Positions 7,609-16,207 of a DNA stretch of 64,000 nt are shown one piece after another; position 1 is the first letter of the stretch; the number at the start of each line of letters is the position of its first letter. The position numbers and the translations under genes are program-made. The DNA comes from RYN-230 sp036497945 (GTDB lineage Bacteria; Actinomycetota; Actinomycetes; Streptosporangiales; Streptosporangiaceae), in NCBI GenBank assembly GCA_036497945.1, contig DASXIN010000150.1, forward strand, positions 18,394-82,393, written 5' to 3'. The notes below the pieces were generated by a model, which did no database searches, was not told the origin of the DNA, and saw only the letters and a program-made list of their open reading frames with translations.

Positions 7609-10302
7609 GTGAGTGCAGATCTGACGCAGCAGCGAACTGAGCTTCCGCCGCAGTACGTGCCGGGCGAGGTAGAGGACCGGCTGTACGAGTCCTGGGAGAA
7701 GCGCGGGCTGATGCACGCCGACGCCACGGCGGTCAGCCCGGACCGGCCGGCGTTCTGCATCGTCATCCCGCCGCCGAACGTAACCGGCTCGCTGCACATC
7801 GGGCATGCGCTCGACCACACGCTGATCGACGCGCTGGTCCGGCGGCGCCGGATGCAGGGCTACGTCGCGCTGTGGCTCCCTGGCATGGACCACGCTGGTA
7901 TCGCCACCCAGAACGTGGTGGAGCGGGAACTGGCCAAGGAAGGGCTGAGCCGCCACGACCTGGGCCGGGAGGCCTTCGTCGAGCGGGTGTGGCAGTGGAA
8001 GGCCGAGTCGGGCGGCAAGATCCTCGGCCAGATGCGCCGCCTGGGCGACAGCGTGGACTGGTCCCGTGAGCGCTTCACCATGGACGAGGGCCTGTCCCGC
8101 GCGGTGCAGACCATCTTCAAGCGGCTGTACGACGATGGCCTGATCTACCGGGCCGAACGCATCATCAACTGGTGCCCGCGCTGCCTGACCGCGCTGTCCG
8201 ACATCGAAGTGGACCACAGCGACGAAGACGGCGAACTGATCTCGATCCGGTACGGGGACGGCGACGACTCGGTCGTGGTCGCCACCACCCGGGCCGAGAC
8301 GATGCTGGGCGACACCGCGGTGGCGGTGCACCCGGACGACCCCCGGTACGCCCACCTGATCGGCCGCGAGGTGGACCTGCCGCTGTCCAACCGGCGCATC
8401 CCCATCGTGGCCGACCCGCACGTGGACCCGGAGTTCGGCACCGGCGCCGTCAAGGTCACCCCGGCGCACGACCCGGACGACTTCGAGATCGGCCGCCGGC
8501 ACAACCTGCCCAGCATCACGATCATGGACGAGCACGGCCGGATCACAGCCCACGGCCCGTTCGAAGGCCTGGACAGGTTCGAGGCCCGGCCCGCGGTAGT
8601 GGCCGCGCTGCGCGAAGAGGGCCGCATCGTGTCCGAGGTCCGGCCGTACGTGCACTCGGTCGGGCACTGCATGCGGTGCGGCACGGTGGTGGAGCCCCGG
8701 CTGTCCCTGCAGTGGTTCGTCAAGGTCGGCCCGCTGGCCAAGGCGGCCGGCGACGCGGTCCGCGACGGCCGGGTGCGCATCCACCCGCAGGACATGACGG
8801 CCCGGTACTTCAGCTGGGTGGATGACATGCACGACTGGTGCATCAGCCGCCAGTTGTGGTGGGGGCACCGCATCCCGGTCTGGTACGGGCCATCCGGCGA
8901 GGTGGTCGCCGTCGGACCGGGGGAGCAGCCACCCGCGGGCGAGGGCTGGCACCAGGACCCGGACGTGCTGGACACCTGGTTCTCCTCGGCGCTGTGGCCG
9001 TGCTCCACGCTGGGCTGGCCGGACGACACCGAGGACCTGCGCGTCTTCTACCCGACCAGTGTCCTGGTCACCGGGTACGACATCCTGTTCTTCTGGGTGG
9101 CCCGGATGATGATGTTCGGCCTGTACGCGATGCGGCAAAGGCAACCCGCTGAGGCCGTGCCGTTCCGGCAGGTGGCCCTGCACGGCCTGGTCCGGGACGC
9201 CCGCGGCAAGAAGATGTCCAAGTCGCTGGGCAACACGGTGGACCCGCTGGACTGGATCGGCCGGTTCGGGGCCGACGCCACCCGGTTCACCCTGGCCCGC
9301 GGGGCCAGCCCGGGCAGCGACGTCCCGGTCAGCGAGGAATGGGTCACCGGCTCGCGGAACTTCTGCAACAAGCTGTGGAACGCCACCCGGTTCGCGCTAC
9401 TCAATGGGGCCACCGTGCCCGAGGGTGGCGAGCCGGACCCGGCGGGCCTGCCGACCGCCGCCCGGTGGATCCTGTCCCGGCTGGCCACCGTGACCGCCGA
9501 GGTGGACGGGCTGTTCGAGCGGTTCGAGTTCGCCAAGGTGTGCGAGACGCTGTACCACTTCGCCTGGGACGAGGTCTGCGACTGGTACCTCGAGCTGGCC
9601 AAGCCCGAGCTGTCCGGGGCGGATGAGGCAGCCGCGCGGCGGACCCGCGAGGTGCTCGGCTACGTGCTGGACCGGCTGCTCAAGCTGCTGCACCCGGTTA
9701 TCCCGTTCGTCACCGAGGAACTGTGGACCGCGCTGACCGGCGGGGACAGCCTGCTGGTCGCGCCGTGGCCGGGGGAGCGTCCCGCGGCCAGCGTGTCAGC
9801 TGAGGCCTACCACGACACTGCCTACCACGACCCACAGGCCGAGGCGGAGATCGGCTCGCTGATGCGGCTGGTCACCGAGGTCCGGCGGTTCCGCTCTGAC
9901 CAGGGGCTGCGGCCTGGGCAGCCGGTGCCCGCGGCGCTCGGCGGGATCGGCGGCACGGTGCTGGCCGCGCACGAGCCCAGCATCCGCTCGCTGCTCCGGC
10001 TCACCCCGCCCGGCGATGAGTTCACCCCCACCGCCACCGTGCTGGCCGAGCAGGTCACCGTGGAGCTGGACACCGCGGCCGGCCTCGACGTGGCCGCCGA
10101 GCGCCGCCGGCTGGACAAGGATCTGCAGGCGGCCCGCAAAGAGGCCGAGCAGACCGAACGCAAGCTGGCCAACGACTCGTTCCTGGCCAAGGCGCCGCCC
10201 GAGGTGGTGGCCAAGACCCGGGACCGGCTGGCCGCGGCCACCGCAGACATCGAGCGGATCAGCGGCCGACTCCAGGAGCTACTGGCCCGGGGGGACGGTT
10301 GA
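7609..10302 (+). CDS. valS: Valyl-tRNA synthetase
   Basis: Class I aminoacyl-tRNA synthetase that charges tRNA-Val. The HIGH signature appears as SLHIGHALDH (His63 region) and the KMSKS loop as KKMSKSLGNTVDP (about 534). The CP1 editing domain lies between them and includes the TTRAETMLGDTAVAVHPDD motif. The C-terminus has an arginine/lysine/glutamate-rich coiled-coil arm (about 825-893), as in bacterial ValS. Length of 897 residues is normal. Its stop codon overlaps the folC start (TTGA), so the two are translationally coupled. Confidence 0.97.
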   Translation: MSADLTQQRTELPPQYVPGEVEDRLYESWEKRGLMHADATAVSPDRPAFCIVIPPPNVTGSLHIGHALDHTLIDALVRRRRMQGYVALWLPGMDHAGIATQNVVERELAKEGLSRHDLGREAFVERVWQWKAESGGKILGQMRRLGDSVDWSRERFTMDEGLSRAVQTIFKRLYDDGLIYRAERIINWCPRCLTALSDIEVDHSDEDGELISIRYGDGDDSVVVATTRAETMLGDTAVAVHPDDPRYAHLIGREVDLPLSNRRIPIVADPHVDPEFGTGAVKVTPAHDPDDFEIGRRHNLPSITIMDEHGRITAHGPFEGLDRFEARPAVVAALREEGRIVSEVRPYVHSVGHCMRCGTVVEPRLSLQWFVKVGPLAKAAGDAVRDGRVRIHPQDMTARYFSWVDDMHDWCISRQLWWGHRIPVWYGPSGEVVAVGPGEQPPAGEGWHQDPDVLDTWFSSALWPCSTLGWPDDTEDLRVFYPTSVLVTGYDILFFWVARMMMFGLYAMRQRQPAEAVPFRQVALHGLVRDARGKKMSKSLGNTVDPLDWIGRFGADATRFTLARGASPGSDVPVSEEWVTGSRNFCNKLWNATRFALLNGATVPEGGEPDPAGLPTAARWILSRLATVTAEVDGLFERFEFAKVCETLYHFAWDEVCDWYLELAKPELSGADEAAARRTREVLGYVLDRLLKLLHPVIPFVTEELWTALTGGDSLLVAPWPGERPAASVSAEAYHDTAYHDPQAEAEIGSLMRLVTEVRRFRSDQGLRPGQPVPAALGGIGGTVLAAHEPSIRSLLRLTPPGDEFTPTATVLAEQVTVELDTAAGLDVAAERRRLDKDLQAARKEAEQTERKLANDSFLAKAPPEVVAKTRDRLAAATADIERISGRLQELLARGDG

Positions 10303-11708
10303 CCACCCCGGGCGGGCTGAGTATCGAGGACGAGCTGCGCGAAGCAGAACGGGAGATCCTCACCCGGCGTCCCGAGCATGCCATCGAGCCCACCCTGGAC
10401 CGGATCGCTGACCTGGTCGCGCTGCTCGGCGACCCGCAGCGGGCTTACCCGGTCATCCACGTGACCGGCACCAACGGCAAGACCTCGACGGCCCGGATGA
10501 TCGAATCGCTGCTGCGCGCCCGCGGGCTGCGCACCGGGCTGTTCACCAGCCCGCACCTGTCCGCCATCCGGGAGCGGATCGCGGTGGACGGCGAGCCGGT
10601 CTCGGCCGAGCAGTTCGTCGCCAGCTACGAGGAACTTGCCCCCTACGTGGCCCTGGTGGACGGACGGCAGCCGGCCCCGCTGTCCTTCTTCGAGGTACTC
10701 ACCGCGATGGCCTTCGCCATCTTCGCTGACCGGCCGGTAGACGTGGCCATCGTCGAGGTCGGGCTCGGCGGCACCTGGGACTCGACCAACGTGGCCGACG
10801 GCGCGGTCGCGGTGGTCACCCCGATCTCCCTGGACCACACCCGGTGGCTGGGCGACACAGTCGAGCAGATCGCCGCGGAAAAGGCCGGCATCATCAAGCC
10901 AGGCGCGGTCGCCGTGCTGGCCCAGCAGTCGGTGGCCGCGGCCGAGGTACTGCTCCGCCACGCGGTGTCGGTCGGCGCCAGCGTGCTCCGCGAGGGCATC
11001 GAGTTCGGCGTGCTCGACCGCGATCTCGCCGTCGGCGGCCAGCGGCTCGACCTGCGCGGGCTGCGCGGCGAGTACACCGACATCCTGCTGCCGCTGTTCG
11101 GCGCCTATCAGGCCAGCAATGCCGCGGTTGCGCTGGCTGCGGTCGAGGCGTTCGCCCCGGGCGGGAGCGCTGACCAGGCCGGGGACGGCGAGTCCGGGCA
11201 GTTGAGCCAGGAGATCGTGCGGGAGGGGTTCGCCAAGGTCACCTCGCCGGGGCGGCTGGAGGTGGTGCGGCGGAGCCCGGTGGTGATCGTGGATGCCGCG
11301 CACAATCCGGCCGGGATGGCGGCGGCCATGGAGGCGGTGACCGAGGCGTTCACGTTCGCCGCGCTCATCGGCGTACTGGCGGTGAGTGAGGACAAGGATG
11401 TGCCGGGGATTCTCGATCAGCTCGAGCCGGTGGTCTCGGAGCTGGTGGTGACCCGGAACTCGTCGGACCGGTCGATGGATCCGGCCAAGCTGGGCGAGCT
11501 GGCGGGCGGTGTGTTCGGGCCGGAACGGGTGCACGTGACCGGGCGGCTGGATGACGCCATCGAGCTGGCGGTGGGGCTGGCCGATGAGGCATCCGGCGAC
11601 GAGGGGCTGACCCGGACCGGGGTGCTGGTGACTGGGTCGGTGATCACGGCGGGGGATGCCCGGGTGCTGCTGGCTGGCCGCGGCGGGGAGGCGTCCCCGG
11701 CGGAATGA
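10299..11708 (+). CDS. folC: Bifunctional folylpolyglutamate synthase / dihydrofolate synthase
   Basis: Mur-ligase-like ATPase that adds glutamate to dihydropteroate or folates. The P-loop is VTGTNGKTSTA (about residues 55-65). It is followed by the family motifs TSPHL, the segment AIVEVGLGGTWDSTN and the C-terminal DAAHNPAGM. The start is a TTG that overlaps the valS stop by 4 bases; no better start lies nearby, and the beginning MTTPGGLSIEDEL fits actinobacterial homologues. The valS-folC-DUF4233-ndk order is conserved in Actinobacteria. Codon third-position GC drops slightly in the last third, without an obvious break. Confidence 0.95.
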   Translation: MTTPGGLSIEDELREAEREILTRRPEHAIEPTLDRIADLVALLGDPQRAYPVIHVTGTNGKTSTARMIESLLRARGLRTGLFTSPHLSAIRERIAVDGEPVSAEQFVASYEELAPYVALVDGRQPAPLSFFEVLTAMAFAIFADRPVDVAIVEVGLGGTWDSTNVADGAVAVVTPISLDHTRWLGDTVEQIAAEKAGIIKPGAVAVLAQQSVAAAEVLLRHAVSVGASVLREGIEFGVLDRDLAVGGQRLDLRGLRGEYTDILLPLFGAYQASNAAVALAAVEAFAPGGSADQAGDGESGQLSQEIVREGFAKVTSPGRLEVVRRSPVVIVDAAHNPAGMAAAMEAVTEAFTFAALIGVLAVSEDKDVPGILDQLEPVVSELVVTRNSSDRSMDPAKLGELAGGVFGPERVHVTGRLDDAIELAVGLADEASGDEGLTRTGVLVTGSVITAGDARVLLAGRGGEASPAE

Positions 11709-11718
11709 AGCGAGCGGA

Positions 11719-12078
11719 ATGAAAAGACTGTGCGCCACCGTGCTGGTGATGGAGGCGATCGTGATCGCGCTGGCCATCCCGGTGGCCATCCAGATCGGGC
11801 ACACGCCGGGACGGGCCGCGGGGCTGGCCGGCGGCTGCCTGGCCGTGGCGGCGGTGCTGCTCGCGGGGCTGGTCAGCCGGGTCGCGTCCCGCGGGGTGCT
11901 GGCGGCCGGGAGTGCGCTTCAGGCGCTGGTCATCGCGGCCGGGGTGGTGGTGCCGGTGATGTACGCGCTGGGCGCCATCTTCGCCGGGTTCTGGGTGCTG
12001 GCTATCGTGATGGCGCGCCGCGTGGAATCATCCGCGCCGCCCCCTCAGCCGGGACGGCCGGGGGCAGGCCCGCGCTGA
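11719..12078 (+). CDS. DUF4233 small membrane protein
   Basis: A 119-residue hydrophobic protein with three to four predicted membrane segments (about residues 5-25, 35-55, 60-78 and 80-100) and a short Pro/Arg-rich tail. Size, topology and position between folC and ndk identify it as the DUF4233 family, whose function is unknown. The ATG at 11719 is 10 bases after the folC stop. The 3' end overlaps the convergent sensor-kinase gene by 77 bases, an unusually long tail-to-tail overlap. Confidence 0.8.
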   Translation: MKRLCATVLVMEAIVIALAIPVAIQIGHTPGRAAGLAGGCLAVAAVLLAGLVSRVASRGVLAAGSALQALVIAAGVVVPVMYALGAIFAGFWVLAIVMARRVESSAPPPQPGRPGAGPR

Positions 12079-13351
12079 GCGGGGCCTCTTCGGCCAGCGG
12101 CGCCCGCCAGCTGAGCTGGCTCATCCCGTCCGAGGCAGGCTGGGCGGTGACGGTGCCGCCAAGCTGGCTGGCCCGGTTGCGCAGCAGGGCCAGTTCCGTG
12201 CCGTCCGCCGTGGACTGATCGGCCCACCCCGGGGCGTCCTCGGTGACAGTCAGCGTCACGGCTGTGCCGTCCACGGTCACCGCCACCGCCACCCGGCCCG
12301 CCTGCCGGTGCGCGTTGCGGTAGCCCAGCACCTCACGCAGGCTGGCCAGCAGATGATGCGCGAGCGGCGGGGGCACGGCCGTGTCGATCGGGCCGTCCAG
12401 GGTTATCTCCGGGATGACGCCGATCCCGGGCGTCAGCTCGCTGACCACGTCCAGGATGCAGCGGCGCAATGCCAGGTCGGGCGGGCTGTCCGCGGCAGGC
12501 TCGGCCGGCCCGGGGGGCACCGGGCCGCGCTGCGGCTGGCCCTGCTCCAGCGCGAAGATGGCTTGGCGGAGCAGTGTGATGGAGTCGTCCAGATTCTGCA
12601 CCACCTCGTCGATCCGGGCGGTCAGGTCCGGCCGGGCGGCGCGTTGCGCCACCCCCTGCAGGGCGAGGCCCGCGGCGAACAGCCGCTGTACCACGTTGTC
12701 GTGCAGGCTGCTGGCGATGCGGTCGCGGTCGGCCAGGATGCTCATCTCGCGCAGCCGGTCCTGCATCCGGGCGGTCTCCTGCCGGGACCGGCGGACCCGG
12801 GCGCGCAGCCCGTGCCCGACGAAGGCGATCATGGTGGCCAGCGCCGCCCAGAAGAACATCCGCCGGATCAGCACGGACGTCGTCGCCATGTCCGGGTTCA
12901 GCGAGATATAGAGCATGACGCCGAGAACGGCCAGCGTGACCAGGGCCGACTCCCAGCGGCGGTGGAACAGCGCGGCCCAGATCAGCGGGCTGAGCAGGAC
13001 GATGCCGACGCCAGAGGTGGAGCCGCCGGCCGCCTGGATCAGGAACAGGATCGAGACGGTGTACAGCAGCGGGACGGTCACGGTGAGCCAGCCCGGGACC
13101 CGTGGCCACGGCACGAAGATGATCTCGGCGGCCACCGCGGCGAGGAGCAGCAAGCTGACGATGGCGTCCGGCAGCGAAGCCGGTCCCGGCGGGAGCAGCA
13201 GGCTCGCCTCGGCGATAACGGCCAGGGCGGCGAACGGCGCGATCCTGCCCAGCAGGCCGTCCCGTTGCAGCAACGGGTTGTCCGGCCGGGTCAGCGGGTC
13301 CGGCGCGGGTGAGCGTGTGGTGACGTTACTGGGGTGGTGGTCCACCTTCAC
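12002..13351 (-). CDS. Orphan sensor histidine kinase-like membrane protein with degenerate ATPase
   Basis: 449 residues. Four to six hydrophobic segments fill residues 35-180. A HisKA_3-type dimerisation/phosphoacceptor helix follows with DRIASSLHDNVVQRLF, His217 being the phosphoacceptor. This type (NarL-partner/DevS-like) normally ends in an HATPase_c domain. Here the N-box region (REVLGYRNAH) and the D-x-G-x-G loop (TEDAPGW) are degenerate, while the late motif LRNRASQLGG is kept. No response regulator gene lies next to it, so the partner is unknown. The GTG start lacks a strong ribosome binding site. Loss of kinase activity is inference from the motifs. Confidence 0.8.
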   Translation of the reverse strand: MKVDHHPSNVTTRSPAPDPLTRPDNPLLQRDGLLGRIAPFAALAVIAEASLLLPPGPASLPDAIVSLLLLAAVAAEIIFVPWPRVPGWLTVTVPLLYTVSILFLIQAAGGSTSGVGIVLLSPLIWAALFHRRWESALVTLAVLGVMLYISLNPDMATTSVLIRRMFFWAALATMIAFVGHGLRARVRRSRQETARMQDRLREMSILADRDRIASSLHDNVVQRLFAAGLALQGVAQRAARPDLTARIDEVVQNLDDSITLLRQAIFALEQGQPQRGPVPPGPAEPAADSPPDLALRRCILDVVSELTPGIGVIPEITLDGPIDTAVPPPLAHHLLASLREVLGYRNAHRQAGRVAVAVTVDGTAVTLTVTEDAPGWADQSTADGTELALLRNRASQLGGTVTAQPASDGMSQLSWRAPLAEEAPLSAGLPPAVPAEGAARMIPRGAPSR

Positions 13352-13570
13352 CTGCTATTCATCAGGGGCGGCCGGACCGGCAGTGCTTCTGAGCTTGCCG
13401 CAAAGATGGGATTGTGTCCAGGTCAGGGACGTATTGTGAGCCGGCGCGGCAGGACCGTCCCGGCGCTGCGAGGCTGGGCGGACGGTGCCGCAACGGTACG
13501 ATTATGGGGCGGCGGGTTTGCCCTCGATCACTCCGGGATCGGCACCGTTGCCACCGGCCAAGAGGAGCAA

Positions 13571-13984
13571 GTGTTGATTCAACGTACCCTCGTCCTGGTC
13601 AAGCCGGACGGTGTCCGGCGCGGCCTGATCGGCGACGTGCTGGCCCGTATCGAGCGCAAGGGCCTGCAGATCGTGGCCATGGACCTGCGCACGATCGACG
13701 CCCAACTGGGCGAGACGCATTACGCCGAGCACATCGGCAAGCCGTTCTACCGGCCACTGGTCGAGTTCGTAACATCCGGGCCATTGGTGGCGCTTGTAGT
13801 GCAGGGTCCGCGGGCCATCGAGGCGTTCCGCGGACTGGCCGGCGCTACCGATCCGGTGCAGGCGGCGGCGGGCACTATCCGCGGTGATCACGCGTTGGAT
13901 GTGCAGCAGAACGTTGTGCACGGATCAGACTCACCGGACTCGGCCGAGCGGGAAATCAAGATCTTCTTTCCTGACCTCGTTTAG
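13571..13984 (+). CDS. ndk: Nucleoside diphosphate kinase
   Basis: Transfers the gamma phosphate of ATP to nucleoside diphosphates through a phosphohistidine. The protein begins MLIQRTLVLVKPDGVRRG, and the active-site region NVVHGSDS with its His is present near the C-terminus. The length of 137 residues matches the family exactly when the GTG at 13571, preceded by GAGGAG (13562-13567), is used. A longer upstream extension of the frame is not supported. A possible -10 (TACGAT, 13497-13502) lies upstream. Confidence 0.96.
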   Translation: MLIQRTLVLVKPDGVRRGLIGDVLARIERKGLQIVAMDLRTIDAQLGETHYAEHIGKPFYRPLVEFVTSGPLVALVVQGPRAIEAFRGLAGATDPVQAAAGTIRGDHALDVQQNVVHGSDSPDSAEREIKIFFPDLV

Positions 13985-14100
13985 GCAGGCGGGCGCTGGC
14001 CGATGAAGGACACAGGGCGGTTTCAGTTCACCAGGCGTAAGCCGCGGGAATAACAGCACAGATCATCCAGCAGACCCGTTTTGGAAGGTTCTCGTTCCCT

Positions 14101-15132
14101 ATGAGCAACGCGCTGGCGTTTCTGGGCCGTGACATGGCGGTCGACCTGGGCACCGCGAACACCCTGGTCTACGTCCGGGGCCGCGGCATCGTGCTCAACG
14201 AACCCTCCGTGGTGGCGCTGAATACGAACACCGGCCAGATCGTCGCCGTCGGGGTCGAGGCCAAACGGATGATCGGGCGGACGCCGGGCAACATCGTGGC
14301 CGTGCGCCCGCTCAAGGATGGGGTCATCGCCGACTTCGACGTGACTGAGCGGATGCTGCGCTACTTCATCCAGAAGGTGCACCGGCGCCGGCACCTGGCC
14401 AAGCCCCGGGTCGTGGTGGCGGTACCCAGCGGCATCACCGGGGTGGAGCAGAGCGCGGTCAAGGAAGCCGGTCACCAGGCCGGCGCCCGCCGGGTGTACA
14501 TCATCGAGGAGCCGATGGCCGCGGCCATCGGGGCCGGCCTGCCGGTCAACGAGCCGACCGGAAACATGGTGGTGGACATCGGCGGCGGCACCACCGAGGT
14601 CGCGGTGATCTCACTCGGCGGCATCGTCACTTCGCAGTCGATCCGGGTGGCGGGCGACGAACTGGACCAGGCGATCATCACGTTCGGCAAGAAGGAATAC
14701 TCGCTCATGCTCGGCGAGCGGACCGCCGAGGAGATCAAGATGGCGCTGGGCTCGGCCTACCCGTCGGTGGACGAGCCGCACGCCGAGATCCGTGGCCGGG
14801 ACCTGGTCAGCGGCCTGCCCAAGACGATCGTGATTTCGGCGGAGGAGATCCGCCGCGCCATCGAGGAGCCGGTCGCGCTGATCGTGGACACGGTCAAGAC
14901 CACGCTGGACAAGTGCCCGCCCGAACTGGCCGGCGACGTGATGGACCGGGGTATCGCGCTGACCGGCGGCGGCGCGCTGCTCCGCGGGCTGGCCGACCGG
15001 CTGCGCGAGGAGACCGGGATGCCGGTGCACGTGGCCGACAACCCGCTCGACTCCGTGGTACTGGGTACCGGTAAGTGCGTCGAGGACTTCGATACGCTGC
15101 GTCAGGTACTGGTTCCCGAGTCCAGGCGCTGA
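14101..15132 (+). CDS. mreB: Rod-shape-determining protein MreB
   Basis: Actin-like ATPase that positions peptidoglycan synthesis. Phosphate-1 motif DLGTANTLVYV is at residues 15-25, the phosphate-2 motif VVDIGGGTTEVAV is in the middle, and the adenosine region ALTGGGALLRGL is near the C-terminus. 343 residues is the normal length. It opens the mreB-mreC-mreD-mrdA-rodA cluster. In sporulating actinomycetes this set serves spore-wall rather than vegetative growth; whether that applies here cannot be read from the window. Confidence 0.97.
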   Translation: MSNALAFLGRDMAVDLGTANTLVYVRGRGIVLNEPSVVALNTNTGQIVAVGVEAKRMIGRTPGNIVAVRPLKDGVIADFDVTERMLRYFIQKVHRRRHLAKPRVVVAVPSGITGVEQSAVKEAGHQAGARRVYIIEEPMAAAIGAGLPVNEPTGNMVVDIGGGTTEVAVISLGGIVTSQSIRVAGDELDQAIITFGKKEYSLMLGERTAEEIKMALGSAYPSVDEPHAEIRGRDLVSGLPKTIVISAEEIRRAIEEPVALIVDTVKTTLDKCPPELAGDVMDRGIALTGGGALLRGLADRLREETGMPVHVADNPLDSVVLGTGKCVEDFDTLRQVLVPESRR

Positions 15133-15234
15133 GCGTCCCGTCACAGGCGGGAGCAGGCCGCCTGGGCTGCGGCCGCCAACCAGGGGTGTAACCAGCAGGT
15201 ATAGCTCGCGCAAGCGCATGGATGAGGAGACCTG

Positions 15235-16206
15235 GTGCACGACACCCGGCGGACCCGTTTCGTTCTCGGGGTGCTGCTGGTCGCTGCGCTCGCGCTGATC
15301 ACTATCGACTACCGGGACGGGGCCGGGTCCCCGCTGCGCGGGCTGCGTTCGGTGGGCGGCGCGGTGTTCGGCTCGGCGGAGAATGTGGCCAGCCTGGTGA
15401 CCAGGCCGTTCGCCGCGGTCGCGGACGGGGTGACCGGCAATTCCGGCTCCCAGGCCAAGGTCGACGCGCTGCAGCGCCAGGTGCTCGGGCTGCGCGCGCA
15501 GCTCAGCCAGCAGCGGCTGAGCAAGTATGACGACCAGCAGCTCAAGCAGCTGCTGCAGCTGGCCGCCCGGGGCCGGTACCGGGTGGTGGCGGCCAATGTG
15601 ATCGCGGCCGGCGGCTCGTACGACGACTCGGTCACCATCGACGCGGGCCGGGACGACGGGATCAAGCCGGACATGACCGTGCTGAACGGCCAGGGCCTGG
15701 TCGGCACGATCACCTCGGTCAGCGCGACCAGCGCGACCGTGTTGCTCAGCACCGACGCCAGCGTGACCGTCGGGGTGCGGCTGGCGGGCACCGGGCAGAT
15801 CGGCGTAGTCAGCGGGACGGGCAAGGCCATGTCCGGCAGCGGGCTGCTCCGGCTGCAGGTGTTCGACGTCAACGCGGTACTGCGGCCCGGCCAGCAGCTG
15901 GTCACGTTCGGGTCGGTGCGGGGCAGCTCCTACGTCCCCGGGGTGCCGGTCGGCGTGATCACCAAGGTGGAGGGGACGGCCAGCTCGCTGACCAAGCTCG
16001 CCCTGGTCCGCCCGTACGCGGACGACACCGCGCTCGGCCTGGTCGGCGTGGTCATCGTCGCGCCGCGGCACAACCCGCGGTTCGCCGTGCTGCCGCCGTC
16101 ACCGACCCCGGCCCCCCGGGTCACCGTCACGGTGACCGCGTCGCCCGGCACGCAGCCGTCCCAGGGGGCCACGCCGACGCCCGGCGGCACCGGACCGGGA
16201 CACTGA
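15235..16206 (+). CDS. mreC: Rod-shape-determining protein MreC
   Basis: Bitopic membrane protein that links MreB to PBP2 outside the cell. An N-terminal membrane anchor lies at about residues 8-25. A coiled-coil follows (VDALQRQVLGLRAQLSQQ) and then the beta-barrel MreC domain with GGSYDDSVTIDAG and DGIKPDMTVLNGQGLVG. The C-terminal ~35 residues are a Pro/Thr-rich extension. The GTG at 15235 has ATGAGGAG upstream. One base separates its stop from mreD. Confidence 0.93.
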   Translation: MHDTRRTRFVLGVLLVAALALITIDYRDGAGSPLRGLRSVGGAVFGSAENVASLVTRPFAAVADGVTGNSGSQAKVDALQRQVLGLRAQLSQQRLSKYDDQQLKQLLQLAARGRYRVVAANVIAAGGSYDDSVTIDAGRDDGIKPDMTVLNGQGLVGTITSVSATSATVLLSTDASVTVGVRLAGTGQIGVVSGTGKAMSGSGLLRLQVFDVNAVLRPGQQLVTFGSVRGSSYVPGVPVGVITKVEGTASSLTKLALVRPYADDTALGLVGVVIVAPRHNPRFAVLPPSPTPAPRVTVTVTASPGTQPSQGATPTPGGTGPGH

Positions 16207-16207
16207 C

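Noticed and set aside
7594..9183. 529-codon minus-strand frame across valS
   Set aside because: Shadow of valS with no recognisable motif.
13334..13570. 79-residue N-terminal extension of ndk
   Set aside because: The family is 137 residues and GAGGAG precedes GTG 13571; the upstream part reads as promoter DNA.
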